A DNA stretch of 6,677 nucleotides from Tannerellaceae bacterium (GCA_031273385.1 JAISRY010000163.1:1-6677); one strand, 5' to 3'; positions 1-6,677 are shown, counted from the first letter of the stretch. The notes: a model not told the origin generated them from the letters alone. Numbers and translations are program-made.

Positions 1-107
1 GCCGTATCCTCTCCAAATCAGGCTTTGACCATAAAATCGGCGCAGAAAACATCTGCAGCAACATCAACGAAGCCCTCTCCGCCGCAAAAAAAATCGTCGA
101 AAAATAG
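1..107 (+). CDS. C-terminal end of a probable SulP-family anion permease (STAS domain), 5' partial
   Basis: Reading from base 3, an open frame of 34 codons runs from the left edge to a TAG stop at 105-107. The peptide contains SGFDHKIGAENIC, then a helix-like NINEALSAAKKIVEK tail. This 'GF..KIG.ENI....NEAL' pattern is what I would expect at the end of the cytoplasmic STAS domain that closes SulP-type sulfate/bicarbonate/anion permeases; that match is from memory of the family, not from a search. The membrane part would lie to the left of the window. Stand-alone STAS proteins (anti-anti-sigma type) are the main alternative. The gene is GC-richer than the next gene downstream and resembles the efflux genes in composition, so it is probably part of the host backbone. 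Confidence 0.6.
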   Translation, partial: RILSKSGFDHKIGAENICSNINEALSAAKKIVEK

Positions 108-112
108 CACGG

Positions 113-126
113 AACCCCAGGTTTTT
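113..126 (+). terminator. Weak possible terminator after the SulP-like gene
   Basis: AACC (113-116) can pair with GGTT (120-123) around a three-base loop, and the right arm runs into five T residues (122-126). Two further G-T wobble pairs (111-112 with 124-125) would extend the stem but consume the T run. The position, six bases after the TAG stop, is right for an intrinsic terminator, but four Watson-Crick pairs make a poor stem, so this is only a possibility. Confidence 0.22.
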
Positions 127-128
127 AT

Positions 129-136
129 GATATTTG
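129..136 (+). promoter_or_regulatory. Weak candidate Bacteroidota -7 element
   Basis: GATATTTG at 129-136 matches the Bacteroidota -7 consensus TAnnTTTG except at the first base. It would place a transcript start a few bases downstream, just before the ATG at 162. No convincing -33 TTTG partner is visible at the expected distance, where the sequence is the end of the upstream gene. AT-rich sequence makes chance matches common, so this is a suggestion only. Confidence 0.15.
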
Positions 137-161
137 TATCTAAAATTCAGAAAACAAGGAG

Positions 162-956
162 ATGAATACGAAAGTAACGGACAATGCCGAAATAATGAGG
201 CTTTTTCAACAAAGCGGGGCGCTATATGTCGACGAAATGGTTGTGGCTCATACGACGATAAATGATATAGATCGCTATAAAGTCACGGAATATCTGGGGA
301 AATTAAAAAAAACGCTGGAAGGGGTTGAGGAAATCCTGGATAATCAACTGTATGTAAACCTGAACATAGTAAAAAACGGCCAACTTACACTTGGCGGATT
401 ACTGTTTTTCTCCAAAAATCCCCAACAATATAAACCGGTATTTTGCATTAAAGCCGTTTCATTCTTTGGAAATAGTATCGGAGGAAACGACTATCGGGAT
501 AGCAGGGATATAACAGGAACTGTCCCGGAGCTATTTAAAGAGGGCATGAGTTTCTTTAACAGCAATTTAAGGCATGTTCAGGCAGGTCAGAATTTTAATT
601 CAACAGGAATACTCGAAATTTCAGAAGTCGCTTTAGAGGAGATTCTTCAAAACGCCCTTGTGCACAGGGATTACACAAAAAATGCGCCGATACGATTGAT
701 GATTTTCGACGATAGGGTTGAAATTGTAAGCCCGGGATGTTTACCAAATAGTTTGACTGTTGAAAGTATCAAGATGGGAAATGCTGTTGTCCGTAATAAC
801 CTGTTGATTAGCTACTGCTCAAAGTTGATGAATTATAGAGGGTTTGGCTCCGGGATTATCAGGGCTATGAATAATCATCCCAATATAGAGCTTATAAACG
901 ATGTGGAGGGTGAACAATTTATCGTCAAAATACCGAGAGCGGATCCGGCGACCTGA
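162..956 (+). CDS. N-terminally truncated AlbA_2/GHKL ATPase (RecG-like regulator) protein, possible gene relic
   Basis: This 264-residue product resembles the C-terminal two thirds of the proteins usually annotated as ATP-binding, RecG-like or 'divergent AAA-4/AlbA_2' proteins, normally about 450-500 residues. Seen here: a linker with EIMRLFQQSG (10-19); a middle domain with LTLGGLLFFSKNPQQYKP (76-92) and FFGNSIGG..YRDSRDI (101-117); then a GHKL-type (HATPase_c_4) domain with N-box EEILQNALVHRDY (159-171), IFDDRVEIVSPG (181-192) and the glycine-rich RGFGSGI (226-232). The AlbA_2 domain, about 130 residues that should precede this, is absent. An in-frame TAA at 141-143 and the SulP-like gene ending at 107 leave no room for it. 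AAGGAG (156-161) abuts the ATG with no spacer, so initiation may be poor; the next in-frame ATG (195) has no visible ribosome site. The frame is otherwise open to a natural-looking end, with the last few codons and stop inside the inverted repeat at 936-980. GC content is lower than in both neighbours, suggesting separate origin. Family proteins are proposed DNA-binding, nucleotide-binding regulators or defence-associated factors; any function of this short form is unknown. Confidence 0.75.
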   Translation: MNTKVTDNAEIMRLFQQSGALYVDEMVVAHTTINDIDRYKVTEYLGKLKKTLEGVEEILDNQLYVNLNIVKNGQLTLGGLLFFSKNPQQYKPVFCIKAVSFFGNSIGGNDYRDSRDITGTVPELFKEGMSFFNSNLRHVQAGQNFNSTGILEISEVALEEILQNALVHRDYTKNAPIRLMIFDDRVEIVSPGCLPNSLTVESIKMGNAVVRNNLLISYCSKLMNYRGFGSGIIRAMNNHPNIELINDVEGEQFIVKIPRADPAT

Positions 957-980
957 GAGCGGTGGCGCCGGATCCGCTCT
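936..980 (-). terminator. Perfect 15-bp inverted repeat between convergent genes, probable terminator of the efflux operon
   Basis: Bases 936-950 and 966-980 are exact reverse complements (15 bp, about two-thirds GC, centred on GGATCC in each arm), separated by a 15-base loop at 951-965. On the minus strand the stem begins five bases after the outer-membrane factor's TAA stop (986-988) and is followed by CGGTATTTTG, a short T-rich tail, which fits an intrinsic terminator for the pump operon. On the plus strand the tail is G-rich, so it would be a weak terminator in that direction. The left arm also encodes the last residues of the truncated AlbA/GHKL product, whose TGA (954-956) sits in the loop. 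Confidence 0.6.
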
Positions 981-985
981 GGGGG

Positions 986-2404
986 TTATTCCGTGCCGCC
1001 GCCTAAGGCGCGGTAGAGGTTGACGGCGGCTTGTATTTGTTCCAGTTTGTCGGAGACTTGTCCCAGTTGGGCTTGTAGCAGGCCTTGTTCGGCGTTTAGG
1101 ACTTCCGTATAGGTTGCTTCGTTGGCTTTCAGGAGTTCCTGGGTGTAGTAGACGGCTGTTGTGAGCGATTCTACTTGCTGTGTGCGGGAGTCGTTTTTTC
1201 TCCGGGATGATTCAAAAGCATACAGGATATCCGACACTTCCTGGCCGGCTGTGAGGACGGTTTTTTGGAAATTCAGCAACGCCTCTTCCTGTTGCGCTTT
1301 CATGATCTTTACCTGCGCACGAAGCTGGTTTCCTGCGAACAGCGGCTGGGTAAGGCCGCCGATAACCGTCGCCAGAAGATTCTCCGGTTTGAAGAAACCG
1401 GACAGTGCGGCAGCCCCGTAGCCGACCATCGAACCCGAACCTAATGTCAGGGAGGGATAGAGGGCGGCTTGTGCGGCGTTCTTCATCTCGAAAGCGGAAC
1501 GGAAAGCCAGTTCAGCCTGTATCACGTCAGGGCGTTTCGCCAGCATTTGTGCCGGAACGCCCTTTTCAAGGATGGCCGGAGCAGACTGCGAGCCGATGGT
1601 TTGCCGGAGGATAGTCCCCGGCTTGCGGCCAAGCATCATACTCAACGCATTTTCAAGCCTGCGGATCTGGTTCTCCAGTCCGGGAACGCTGACGATCGTG
1701 CTGTACAGCAGCCCCTCGCTCTGTTTTACAGCCGCCCCGTTCAACATGCCGGCTTCCATCATATCCTGCATGGCGGAGGTACTCTCTTTCAGCAATTCGA
1801 TGGTTTGCAGCGTAATCTTCAATTGCTCGTCAAGCGCCATCAACGAATAATAGGAGGAGGCGATATTGGCGATCAGGGAGGTCTGTATCAGGTTACGATA
1901 GGCCTGGGAACTCAGGTATTGGGCATATCTTGCCCGATGCTGGCGGTTGATCTTTCCCCAGATATCCGCTTCCCACTGTACGGCGATACCCAGGCCGAAC
2001 TGACCGCTGCTCACGCCGAAGAGGTCTTTTTTCCCGTCTGATGTCACGCTTCGCATCGTGTATTGCGCCTGCCCGACCAGTGCGGCGGTCGGGAAATAGG
2101 CCGATTTCGCGACCGAGAGGTTTGCTTCGGCCTGCTGGATGCGCGTATAGGCGATACGCAGGTCGAAGTTCTGTTCCAATCCCTCTTCTATCAACGCCTG
2201 CAAGTAGGTATCGGTAAAATACGCCCTCCAGGGGATAGCCGCGATAGTCGTCGTATCGTCCGGGTTCTCTCCGCGAAACAGATCCGCAGCATCTATTTCG
2301 GGAGACTTGTATTTGTTGACTACCTGGCAGGAGGTGAATCCCATAAGAAGCGTCAGGCTTACGAGAATGACCCCTTTTATCTGTTTATTGTCCATAACGA
2401 TCAT
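986..2404 (-). CDS. RND efflux outer-membrane factor, OprM/NodT-type lipoprotein
   Basis: Forms the trimeric outer-membrane exit duct of the tripartite pump. The 472-residue length is typical of the OprM/NodT family. A signal peptide with hydrophobic core (about 10-22) ends in GFTSC, placing the lipidated cysteine at residue 26. Two repeated OEP domains follow, roughly 60-255 and 285-468, with long alpha-helical, coiled-coil-prone stretches. Recognisable family signatures are LQALIEEGLEQNFDLRIA (68-85), YFPTAAL (103-109), EADIWGKI (145-152), AKRPDVIQAE (289-298), YPSLTLG (316-322) and NLYRALGGG (462-470). The start at 2402-2404 overlaps the TGA of the permease gene as ATGA, implying translational coupling; a second ATG three codons in (2393-2395) would give the same mature protein. 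It is the last gene of the operon and ends five bases before the inverted repeat. No lesion is visible. The two-part assignment (outer-membrane factor, lipoprotein) is secure; substrate is not. Confidence 0.95.
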   Translation of the reverse strand: MIVMDNKQIKGVILVSLTLLMGFTSCQVVNKYKSPEIDAADLFRGENPDDTTTIAAIPWRAYFTDTYLQALIEEGLEQNFDLRIAYTRIQQAEANLSVAKSAYFPTAALVGQAQYTMRSVTSDGKKDLFGVSSGQFGLGIAVQWEADIWGKINRQHRARYAQYLSSQAYRNLIQTSLIANIASSYYSLMALDEQLKITLQTIELLKESTSAMQDMMEAGMLNGAAVKQSEGLLYSTIVSVPGLENQIRRLENALSMMLGRKPGTILRQTIGSQSAPAILEKGVPAQMLAKRPDVIQAELAFRSAFEMKNAAQAALYPSLTLGSGSMVGYGAAALSGFFKPENLLATVIGGLTQPLFAGNQLRAQVKIMKAQQEEALLNFQKTVLTAGQEVSDILYAFESSRRKNDSRTQQVESLTTAVYYTQELLKANEATYTEVLNAEQGLLQAQLGQVSDKLEQIQAAVNLYRALGGGTE

Positions 2405-5400
2405 TGATTTTTGCTTTTTATTACTTCATCGTTGGTATTTATGAGGCCGGAGCGGCTGAACTTATCCTGGATATTCTGGAAAATGATATACAACGACGGG
2501 ATAACAAGTACGCCCAACAACGTACCGATCAGCATACCGCCGATGGCGCTTATACCGATCGACTTATTACCGATCGCCCCCGCGCCCGAAGCCAACGCCA
2601 ACGGCAAGAGGCCGAAGATGAAAGCGAACGAGGTCATCAGGATAGGGCGAAGACGGGCTACGGCGCCGTTTATGGCCGCCTCGATGATACTCATCCCCTG
2701 CCGCCGCCGCTGGATCGCATATTCCACGATAAGGATCGCATTCTTGGCCAACAGCCCGATCAGCATGATCAGCGATATCTGCACATAGATATTGTTGACG
2801 ATCCCCGTCCCTGTCATCAAACCGGCAAAGATAAAGACAAAGACCCCCGCCAGGCCGACGGGCAGCGAAAAGATCACCGCCAGCGGCAGGATATAACTTT
2901 CATACAGGGCGCATAACAACAGGTAAACGAAGATCAGGCAGAGGGCAAAGATCAGGTAGGTCTGGCTACCGCTTTTCACCTCTTCGCGCGTCATACCGGA
3001 GTAATCGTACCCGTACCCGGCGGGAAGCGCTTTATCCGCCTCCTCCTCTACGGCGTTCAGGACATCCCCCGTGCTGTATCCTTTGAGGAAGTTCGGGATA
3101 ATCGTCACGCTCATGGACGAATACATATTGAAACGGTTCAGCATCTGGGGGCCTGTCACATCCTTTATCGAGATAAACTCGGTGATCGGCGCCATATTGC
3201 CCGACGCCGTCTGTATGTAGTACCCGTTGAGGTCTTCCAGTTTCGAGCGGTATTCGGGCGAAGCCTGCACCATGACGCGGTATTGCTTGCCGTAGAGATT
3301 GAAGTTGGAGATATACATACTGCCGATGTAGGCTTGCAGGGTGGTCATGACCTGTGAGAGGGTCAACCCGGCATCTTTTATCTTGGGGATATTCGCTTCC
3401 AGCATTTTCTGGGGGAAGTTCGGGTTGAACGTCGTCATGGCCATCATCACCTCTTCGCGCCCGCGCATGTTGTCGAGGAAGCCGTTCGTCACGTCGTAGA
3501 ACGCATTGACATCGCCGCCGGTACGGTCCTGCATTTGCAGTTCGACCCCGTTGCTGAGCCCGAACCCTTGCAGCGTAGGCGTCCCCATGAAGATAAACGT
3601 CGCATCCTTGATCGAGCTTGTCTTCTCTTTCAGGATGGCGGCGACCTCGTTGGTGGTGATCTTGCGCTCTTTCCACGGATCCATTTTCAGCATCACCGTA
3701 GCATACGAGCTACCGAGGCCGCTCATAAAGTTCACGCCGGTAATATTCTGTACATAATGCACATGCGGTATGTCGGACGCTATTTCGACCACCTGTTTGA
3801 CCAGCGAATCCGTCCGTTCCAGCGAAGCTCCCGGGGAGAGCGTAATCATCCCCAATACGCCGCCGCTATCCTCCTGCGGGACAAATCCGGAGGGGATAAA
3901 ACGCATCAGGCCGAACAGCGTCACGGTGGCGACGACGATAATAGCGACCGTAATCCAGCGGTGCCCCCTTTTCCCCAGGAAGTGGAGGGACGACTTGTAC
4001 TTATCCGTCGTAGCCTGGAAAGCGGTATTGAACGAGAAATAAAACCGTTGGAAAAAGCTCTTCCCCTTACCCGCTTCGTGCGATTTGAGGAACAGGGCGC
4101 AAAGGGCAGGGCTTAAGGTCAAGGCATTTACGGCCGAAATCATAATCGAAATCGCCAGCGTCAGCCCAAACTGTTTATAAAACACGCCGGATGTCCCTCC
4201 GATAAAACTGACCGGAATAAAGACGGCCGACATCACCAGCGTGATGGATACGATAGCCGGCGCAATCTCTTTCATCGCCGCCAGCGTAGCCTCCTTAGCA
4301 TCTTTCATCCCGGCGTCGAGCCGCGCATGTACCGCCTCGACGACGACGATCGCATCATCTACCACGATCCCGATCGCCAGCACCAGGGCGAACAGCGTCA
4401 GCAGGTTCACCGAAAAGCCGAACAGCTGCAGGAAAAAGAACGTCCCCACGATCGCTACCGGAACGGCTATGGCCGGGATAAGGGTCGACCGGAAGTCCTG
4501 CAAAAAGATAAACACCACGAGAAAAACCAGCAGGAAAGCCTCAAGCAATGTAGTGACCACCTTATTGACCGAGGCGCTGAGAAACTCGTTGGCATCCATC
4601 ACATAGTTGATCTTCAGGCCGGGAGGGAAAATCTCTTTCGCTTTCTCCAGTTCCGCCTTGATATTGTTGATCACCTCCTGCGCGTTGGAGCCGGCCGTTT
4701 GGTTGATCCCGATCGCTACGGATTCTTTCCCGTTCAGTTGGGACAATACCGTGTAGTTTAGCGAGCCAAGCTCCACGTCGGCGAGGTCTTTTACCCTCAG
4801 CAACTGCCCGTCTCGCGAACGGATGATCACGTTGCCGAACTCTTCCGCCGTCTTCAGGCGTCCGGTGTATTTCAGGGTATATTGAAACGACTGGTCGCTG
4901 TTTTGGCCCAGTTCGCCGGGCGCCGCTTCGATATTCTGTTCCGTCAGGGAGGCGATCACTTCCGAGGGGCTGATTTTGTAGGAGGCCATCACATCGGGTT
5001 TCAGCCAGATACGCATCGAGTAGTCCTGCGCTCCGAAGACGTTGGCGTCGCCGACCCCTTTCACCCGCTTGATTTGCGGGAGGATATTGATGTTGGCATA
5101 GTTCTGGATGAACGTGCGGTCGTAGGCCGGGTTGTCGGACGAGACGGAGATCATCATGATCGAGCTGCTCTGCTGCTTCCGCACCGTCACCCCGACACGG
5201 GTAACCTCCTGGGGGAGCAACGGCGTAGCGCGCGCCACCAGGTTCTGCACATTGACCGAAGCGATATCGGGGTTAATCCCCTGTTCGAAATAGATGGTGA
5301 TATTCGCTATCCCGCTGTTGGAAGCGGAGGAGGTCATATAGGTCATCCCCTCCACGCCATTGATCTGCTCTTCCAGGGGGATAACTACGCTATTCATCAC

Positions 5401-5568
5401 CACGTCGGCGTTCGCCCCCGAATAGACGGTGGAGACCTGTACGGTCGGAGGCGCGATATTGGGGTATTGCTCCACAGGGAGCATGAAGAGGCCGATGATC
5501 CCCAGCACCACGATCAGGATCGAAATAACGGTGGATAATACAGGCCTTTCTATAAATGTTTTCAGCAT
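2401..5568 (-). CDS. RND-type multidrug efflux permease, HAE1/AcrB family
   Basis: Inner-membrane proton/substrate antiporter, expected to act as a trimer and drive export through the pump. Its 1055 residues are normal for the HAE1 family. TM1 lies at about 9-29, after the family start LKTFIERPVLS. The first periplasmic porter/docking loop spans about 30-335, TM2-TM7 about 338-557, the second loop about 558-868, and TM8-TM12 about 870-1030. The TM4 proton-relay pair is Asp404-Asp405 in GIVVDDAIVVVE, the TM10 lysine is Lys942 in GLLAKNAILIVEY, and TM11 carries RLRPILMTS (972-980). All proton-pathway residues expected from AcrB are thus present. Phe178 in NVFGAQ aligns with the AcrB pocket phenylalanine of the same number, supporting hydrophobic, drug-like substrates over metal ions. 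The ATG at 5566-5568 follows AAAGGA at very short spacing and lies 13 bases after the adaptor's stop. The TGA overlaps the outer-membrane factor's ATG. No frameshift or missing domain is seen. The actual substrates (drugs, bile salts, detergents, fatty acids) are not readable. Confidence 0.97.
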   Translation of the reverse strand: MLKTFIERPVLSTVISILIVVLGIIGLFMLPVEQYPNIAPPTVQVSTVYSGANADVVMNSVVIPLEEQINGVEGMTYMTSSASNSGIANITIYFEQGINPDIASVNVQNLVARATPLLPQEVTRVGVTVRKQQSSSIMMISVSSDNPAYDRTFIQNYANINILPQIKRVKGVGDANVFGAQDYSMRIWLKPDVMASYKISPSEVIASLTEQNIEAAPGELGQNSDQSFQYTLKYTGRLKTAEEFGNVIIRSRDGQLLRVKDLADVELGSLNYTVLSQLNGKESVAIGINQTAGSNAQEVINNIKAELEKAKEIFPPGLKINYVMDANEFLSASVNKVVTTLLEAFLLVFLVVFIFLQDFRSTLIPAIAVPVAIVGTFFFLQLFGFSVNLLTLFALVLAIGIVVDDAIVVVEAVHARLDAGMKDAKEATLAAMKEIAPAIVSITLVMSAVFIPVSFIGGTSGVFYKQFGLTLAISIMISAVNALTLSPALCALFLKSHEAGKGKSFFQRFYFSFNTAFQATTDKYKSSLHFLGKRGHRWITVAIIVVATVTLFGLMRFIPSGFVPQEDSGGVLGMITLSPGASLERTDSLVKQVVEIASDIPHVHYVQNITGVNFMSGLGSSYATVMLKMDPWKERKITTNEVAAILKEKTSSIKDATFIFMGTPTLQGFGLSNGVELQMQDRTGGDVNAFYDVTNGFLDNMRGREEVMMAMTTFNPNFPQKMLEANIPKIKDAGLTLSQVMTTLQAYIGSMYISNFNLYGKQYRVMVQASPEYRSKLEDLNGYYIQTASGNMAPITEFISIKDVTGPQMLNRFNMYSSMSVTIIPNFLKGYSTGDVLNAVEEEADKALPAGYGYDYSGMTREEVKSGSQTYLIFALCLIFVYLLLCALYESYILPLAVIFSLPVGLAGVFVFIFAGLMTGTGIVNNIYVQISLIMLIGLLAKNAILIVEYAIQRRRQGMSIIEAAINGAVARLRPILMTSFAFIFGLLPLALASGAGAIGNKSIGISAIGGMLIGTLLGVLVIPSLYIIFQNIQDKFSRSGLINTNDEVIKSKNQ

Positions 5569-5576
5569 AGTCCTTT
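5569..5576 (-). promoter_or_regulatory. Ribosome binding site candidate for the permease gene
   Basis: The 13-base gap between adaptor stop and permease start reads ACAACAAAGGACT on the minus strand. AAAGGA is the only purine-rich Shine-Dalgarno-like element, ending two bases before the ATG. Spacing is shorter than ideal; in Bacteroidota, Shine-Dalgarno use is weak in general, so it supports the start only modestly. Confidence 0.4.
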
Positions 5577-5581
5577 GTTGT

Positions 5582-6677
5582 TTAATTAACCTTTATCTTC
5601 TTCCCGTTCGTCAAGGTAGCTACGCCATCCGTAACGATCCTGTCCCCCTCGCCGAGGCCATGCGTGACGGCATAGCTTTTCCCGTCGGGCGTCGCGAGGA
5701 CGTTGATGATCGTCTGTACGACGGAATCGGCCTGTACTTTATATACCAATATTTTATCCTGCTGTGAAAATGTCGCCTTTTGGGGAATCAGGAACACATC
5801 CCGTACGGTTCTGGGGATGGAGATGACGCCGCTTGTCCCGCTTCTCAACAATCCCTGTTCATTCGGAAATTCGGCGCGGAAATTAACCGAGCCGGTAGCG
5901 ATATCAATCAAGCCGGCAATCGTTTCCACCTTTCCCTTTTCGGGATAGACTGTCCCGTCGGCCAGTGTCAGCGTGACGGGGGGCATCTGTTTGATCTTCT
6001 CGGCCTGGGTCTCTCCCTCCAGCGTACCCAGAAATTCGATCAATGCTTTTTCGTTCATCGAGAAATAGGCATAGACGCGGCTGGTATTGGCTATCGTCGT
6101 CAGCACATTCTGGCTGTTCACCAGGCTTCCCTGACGGAAAGGGATAGAACCGGCCACGCCGTCGACCGGACTGGTGACATTCGCCCAGCTCAGCGTAGCC
6201 CGTGCATTCTTCAGCGCCGCCTCAGCCTGTTTCTGCGCGGCGACGGCCGATACGTAGGCATTCCGGTAGGTCTCCAACTGTACCTTGCTGACGATGCCTT
6301 TCTCCGCCAGCGGCTGTATCCGGTCGACGTTGAGTTCCGCCGTTTTTACCTGCGCCTCTGCGCTCTTCAGGGCGGCTTCGGCCGTATTCAGCGCCTGTTC
6401 GGAATGGGGCGAATTAATCTTGAACAGGGCTTGCCCCTTTTTCACTACCGACCCCTCGTCGATATAGATCGCGTCGATAAATCCATCCACGCGCGGACGG
6501 ATTTCAATATCTTCCTTTCCCTTGATCGTCGCCGGGTAAGTGGATTCCAGCAACACATCCTGTTTGCTCACAACAACCGTAGGGTAATCTCCCCCTCCGG
6601 CATCACTGCCGGCTTCGGCGGCTTTCTTTCCGCATGAAATCAACGCAAGGAGCGCCGATACTCCCAAAACAATTTTC
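5582..6677 (-). CDS. RND efflux periplasmic adaptor lipoprotein, HlyD/AcrA family, 5' partial
   Basis: Membrane-fusion protein that links the permease to the outer-membrane duct. Counting from the Leu codon (TTG, 6665-6667) as residue 1, a lipobox LISC puts the lipidated cysteine at residue 12, preceded by a hydrophobic signal core. Domain order follows AcrA: first half of the lipoyl (biotinyl-like) domain about 46-86 (EIRPRVDGFIDAIYIDEGSVVKKGQ), an Ala/Glu/Lys-rich coiled-coil hairpin about 88-160, second lipoyl half about 161-195 (VTSPVDGVAG..P.RQGSLV), beta-barrel about 198-285, and membrane-proximal domain about 286-361 ending KKIKVN. The open frame continues through codons for Val, Ile and Lys to the right edge (6668-6676), so the TTG is probably internal and the true start, likely an ATG, lies just outside. 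It is the first of the three pump genes in the window; its TAA at 5582-5584 is followed after 13 bases by the permease start. The promoter and any TetR/AraC-like regulator would be beyond the edge. Confidence 0.95.
   Translation of the reverse strand, partial: KIVLGVSALLALISCGKKAAEAGSDAGGGDYPTVVVSKQDVLLESTYPATIKGKEDIEIRPRVDGFIDAIYIDEGSVVKKGQALFKINSPHSEQALNTAEAALKSAEAQVKTAELNVDRIQPLAEKGIVSKVQLETYRNAYVSAVAAQKQAEAALKNARATLSWANVTSPVDGVAGSIPFRQGSLVNSQNVLTTIANTSRVYAYFSMNEKALIEFLGTLEGETQAEKIKQMPPVTLTLADGTVYPEKGKVETIAGLIDIATGSVNFRAEFPNEQGLLRSGTSGVISIPRTVRDVFLIPQKATFSQQDKILVYKVQADSVVQTIINVLATPDGKSYAVTHGLGEGDRIVTDGVATLTNGKKIKVN

Noticed and set aside
108..956. Possible insertion sequence or integron-like element around the AlbA/GHKL fragment
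   Set aside because: No transposase, no matching terminal inverted repeats at 108-161 versus 930-985, and no target-site duplication was seen; the inverted repeat at 936-980 lies at one end only.
1469..2041. Plus-strand open frame of 190 codons opposite the outer-membrane factor
   Set aside because: Antisense to an intact OprM-type gene, with no recognisable domain or ribosome site.
3032..3676. Minus-strand open frame of 214 codons within the permease gene in another frame
   Set aside because: It overlaps intact, strongly conserved RND coding sequence on the same strand; the Arg/His-rich product looks like a frame-shifted reading.
4882..5538. Plus-strand open frame of 218 codons opposite the permease
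   Set aside because: The His/Asp/Arg/Gly-rich low-complexity translation is typical of an antisense shadow of membrane-protein coding sequence; no sign of its own start context.
5780..6637. Long plus-strand open frame (285 codons) opposite the adaptor gene
   Set aside because: It lies wholly antisense to a clear HlyD/AcrA gene, its product is rich in Arg, Gln, Gly and Asp with no family-like motif, and such frames are expected opposite GC-rich genes.
986..6677. Possibility that the minus-strand cluster is a novel transport system
   Set aside because: All three proteins match standard RND pump families end to end, with proton-relay residues and lipoprotein signals in place; it is an ordinary tripartite efflux operon.

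Overview
The window looks like a chromosomal piece from a member of the Bacteroidota, probably Bacteroidales. This rests on the style of the efflux proteins, the lipoprotein-anchored adaptor and outer-membrane factor, and the AlbA/GHKL-type gene fragment, which resembles Bacteroidales proteins. The genus cannot be fixed from sequence reading alone; Parabacteroides-like is only a guess. The efflux genes are moderately GC-rich (one sampled 60-base row of the permease gene is 60% GC). The gene at 162-956 is clearly poorer in GC (sampled rows 37-47%).

Left part, plus strand: positions 1-107 hold the last 34 codons of a gene that starts outside the window, probably the STAS domain end of a SulP-type anion permease. 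After a 54-base gap, 162-956 encodes 264 residues. They match the middle and C-terminal part of the 'AlbA_2 + GHKL ATPase' (RecG-like regulator/ATP-binding) proteins, but the N-terminal AlbA_2 DNA-binding domain is missing. It is best read as a 5'-truncated gene, possibly a relic and possibly still expressed.

Right part, minus strand, 986-6677: a compact tripartite RND efflux operon read right to left. It encodes a periplasmic adaptor lipoprotein (5' end cut by the window edge), a 1055-residue HAE1/AcrB-type proton-driven permease, and an OprM/TolC-type outer-membrane lipoprotein. The adaptor and permease are 13 bases apart; permease and outer-membrane factor overlap by four bases (ATGA). The three products should assemble into one envelope-spanning pump that takes substrates from the periplasm or inner membrane and expels them outside, driven by the proton gradient. 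The substrate cannot be read from the sequence. The promoter and any local regulator would lie beyond the right edge.

The two convergent units meet at a perfect 15-bp inverted repeat (936-980) that overlaps the 3' end of the truncated gene and probably serves as the pump operon's terminator. I see no previously undescribed system here. The parts most worth a second look are the truncated AlbA/GHKL gene and its junctions with the flanking sequence. No tRNA, rRNA, CRISPR array, insertion sequence or transposase gene was seen, and no stretch over 300 bases lacks a gene.
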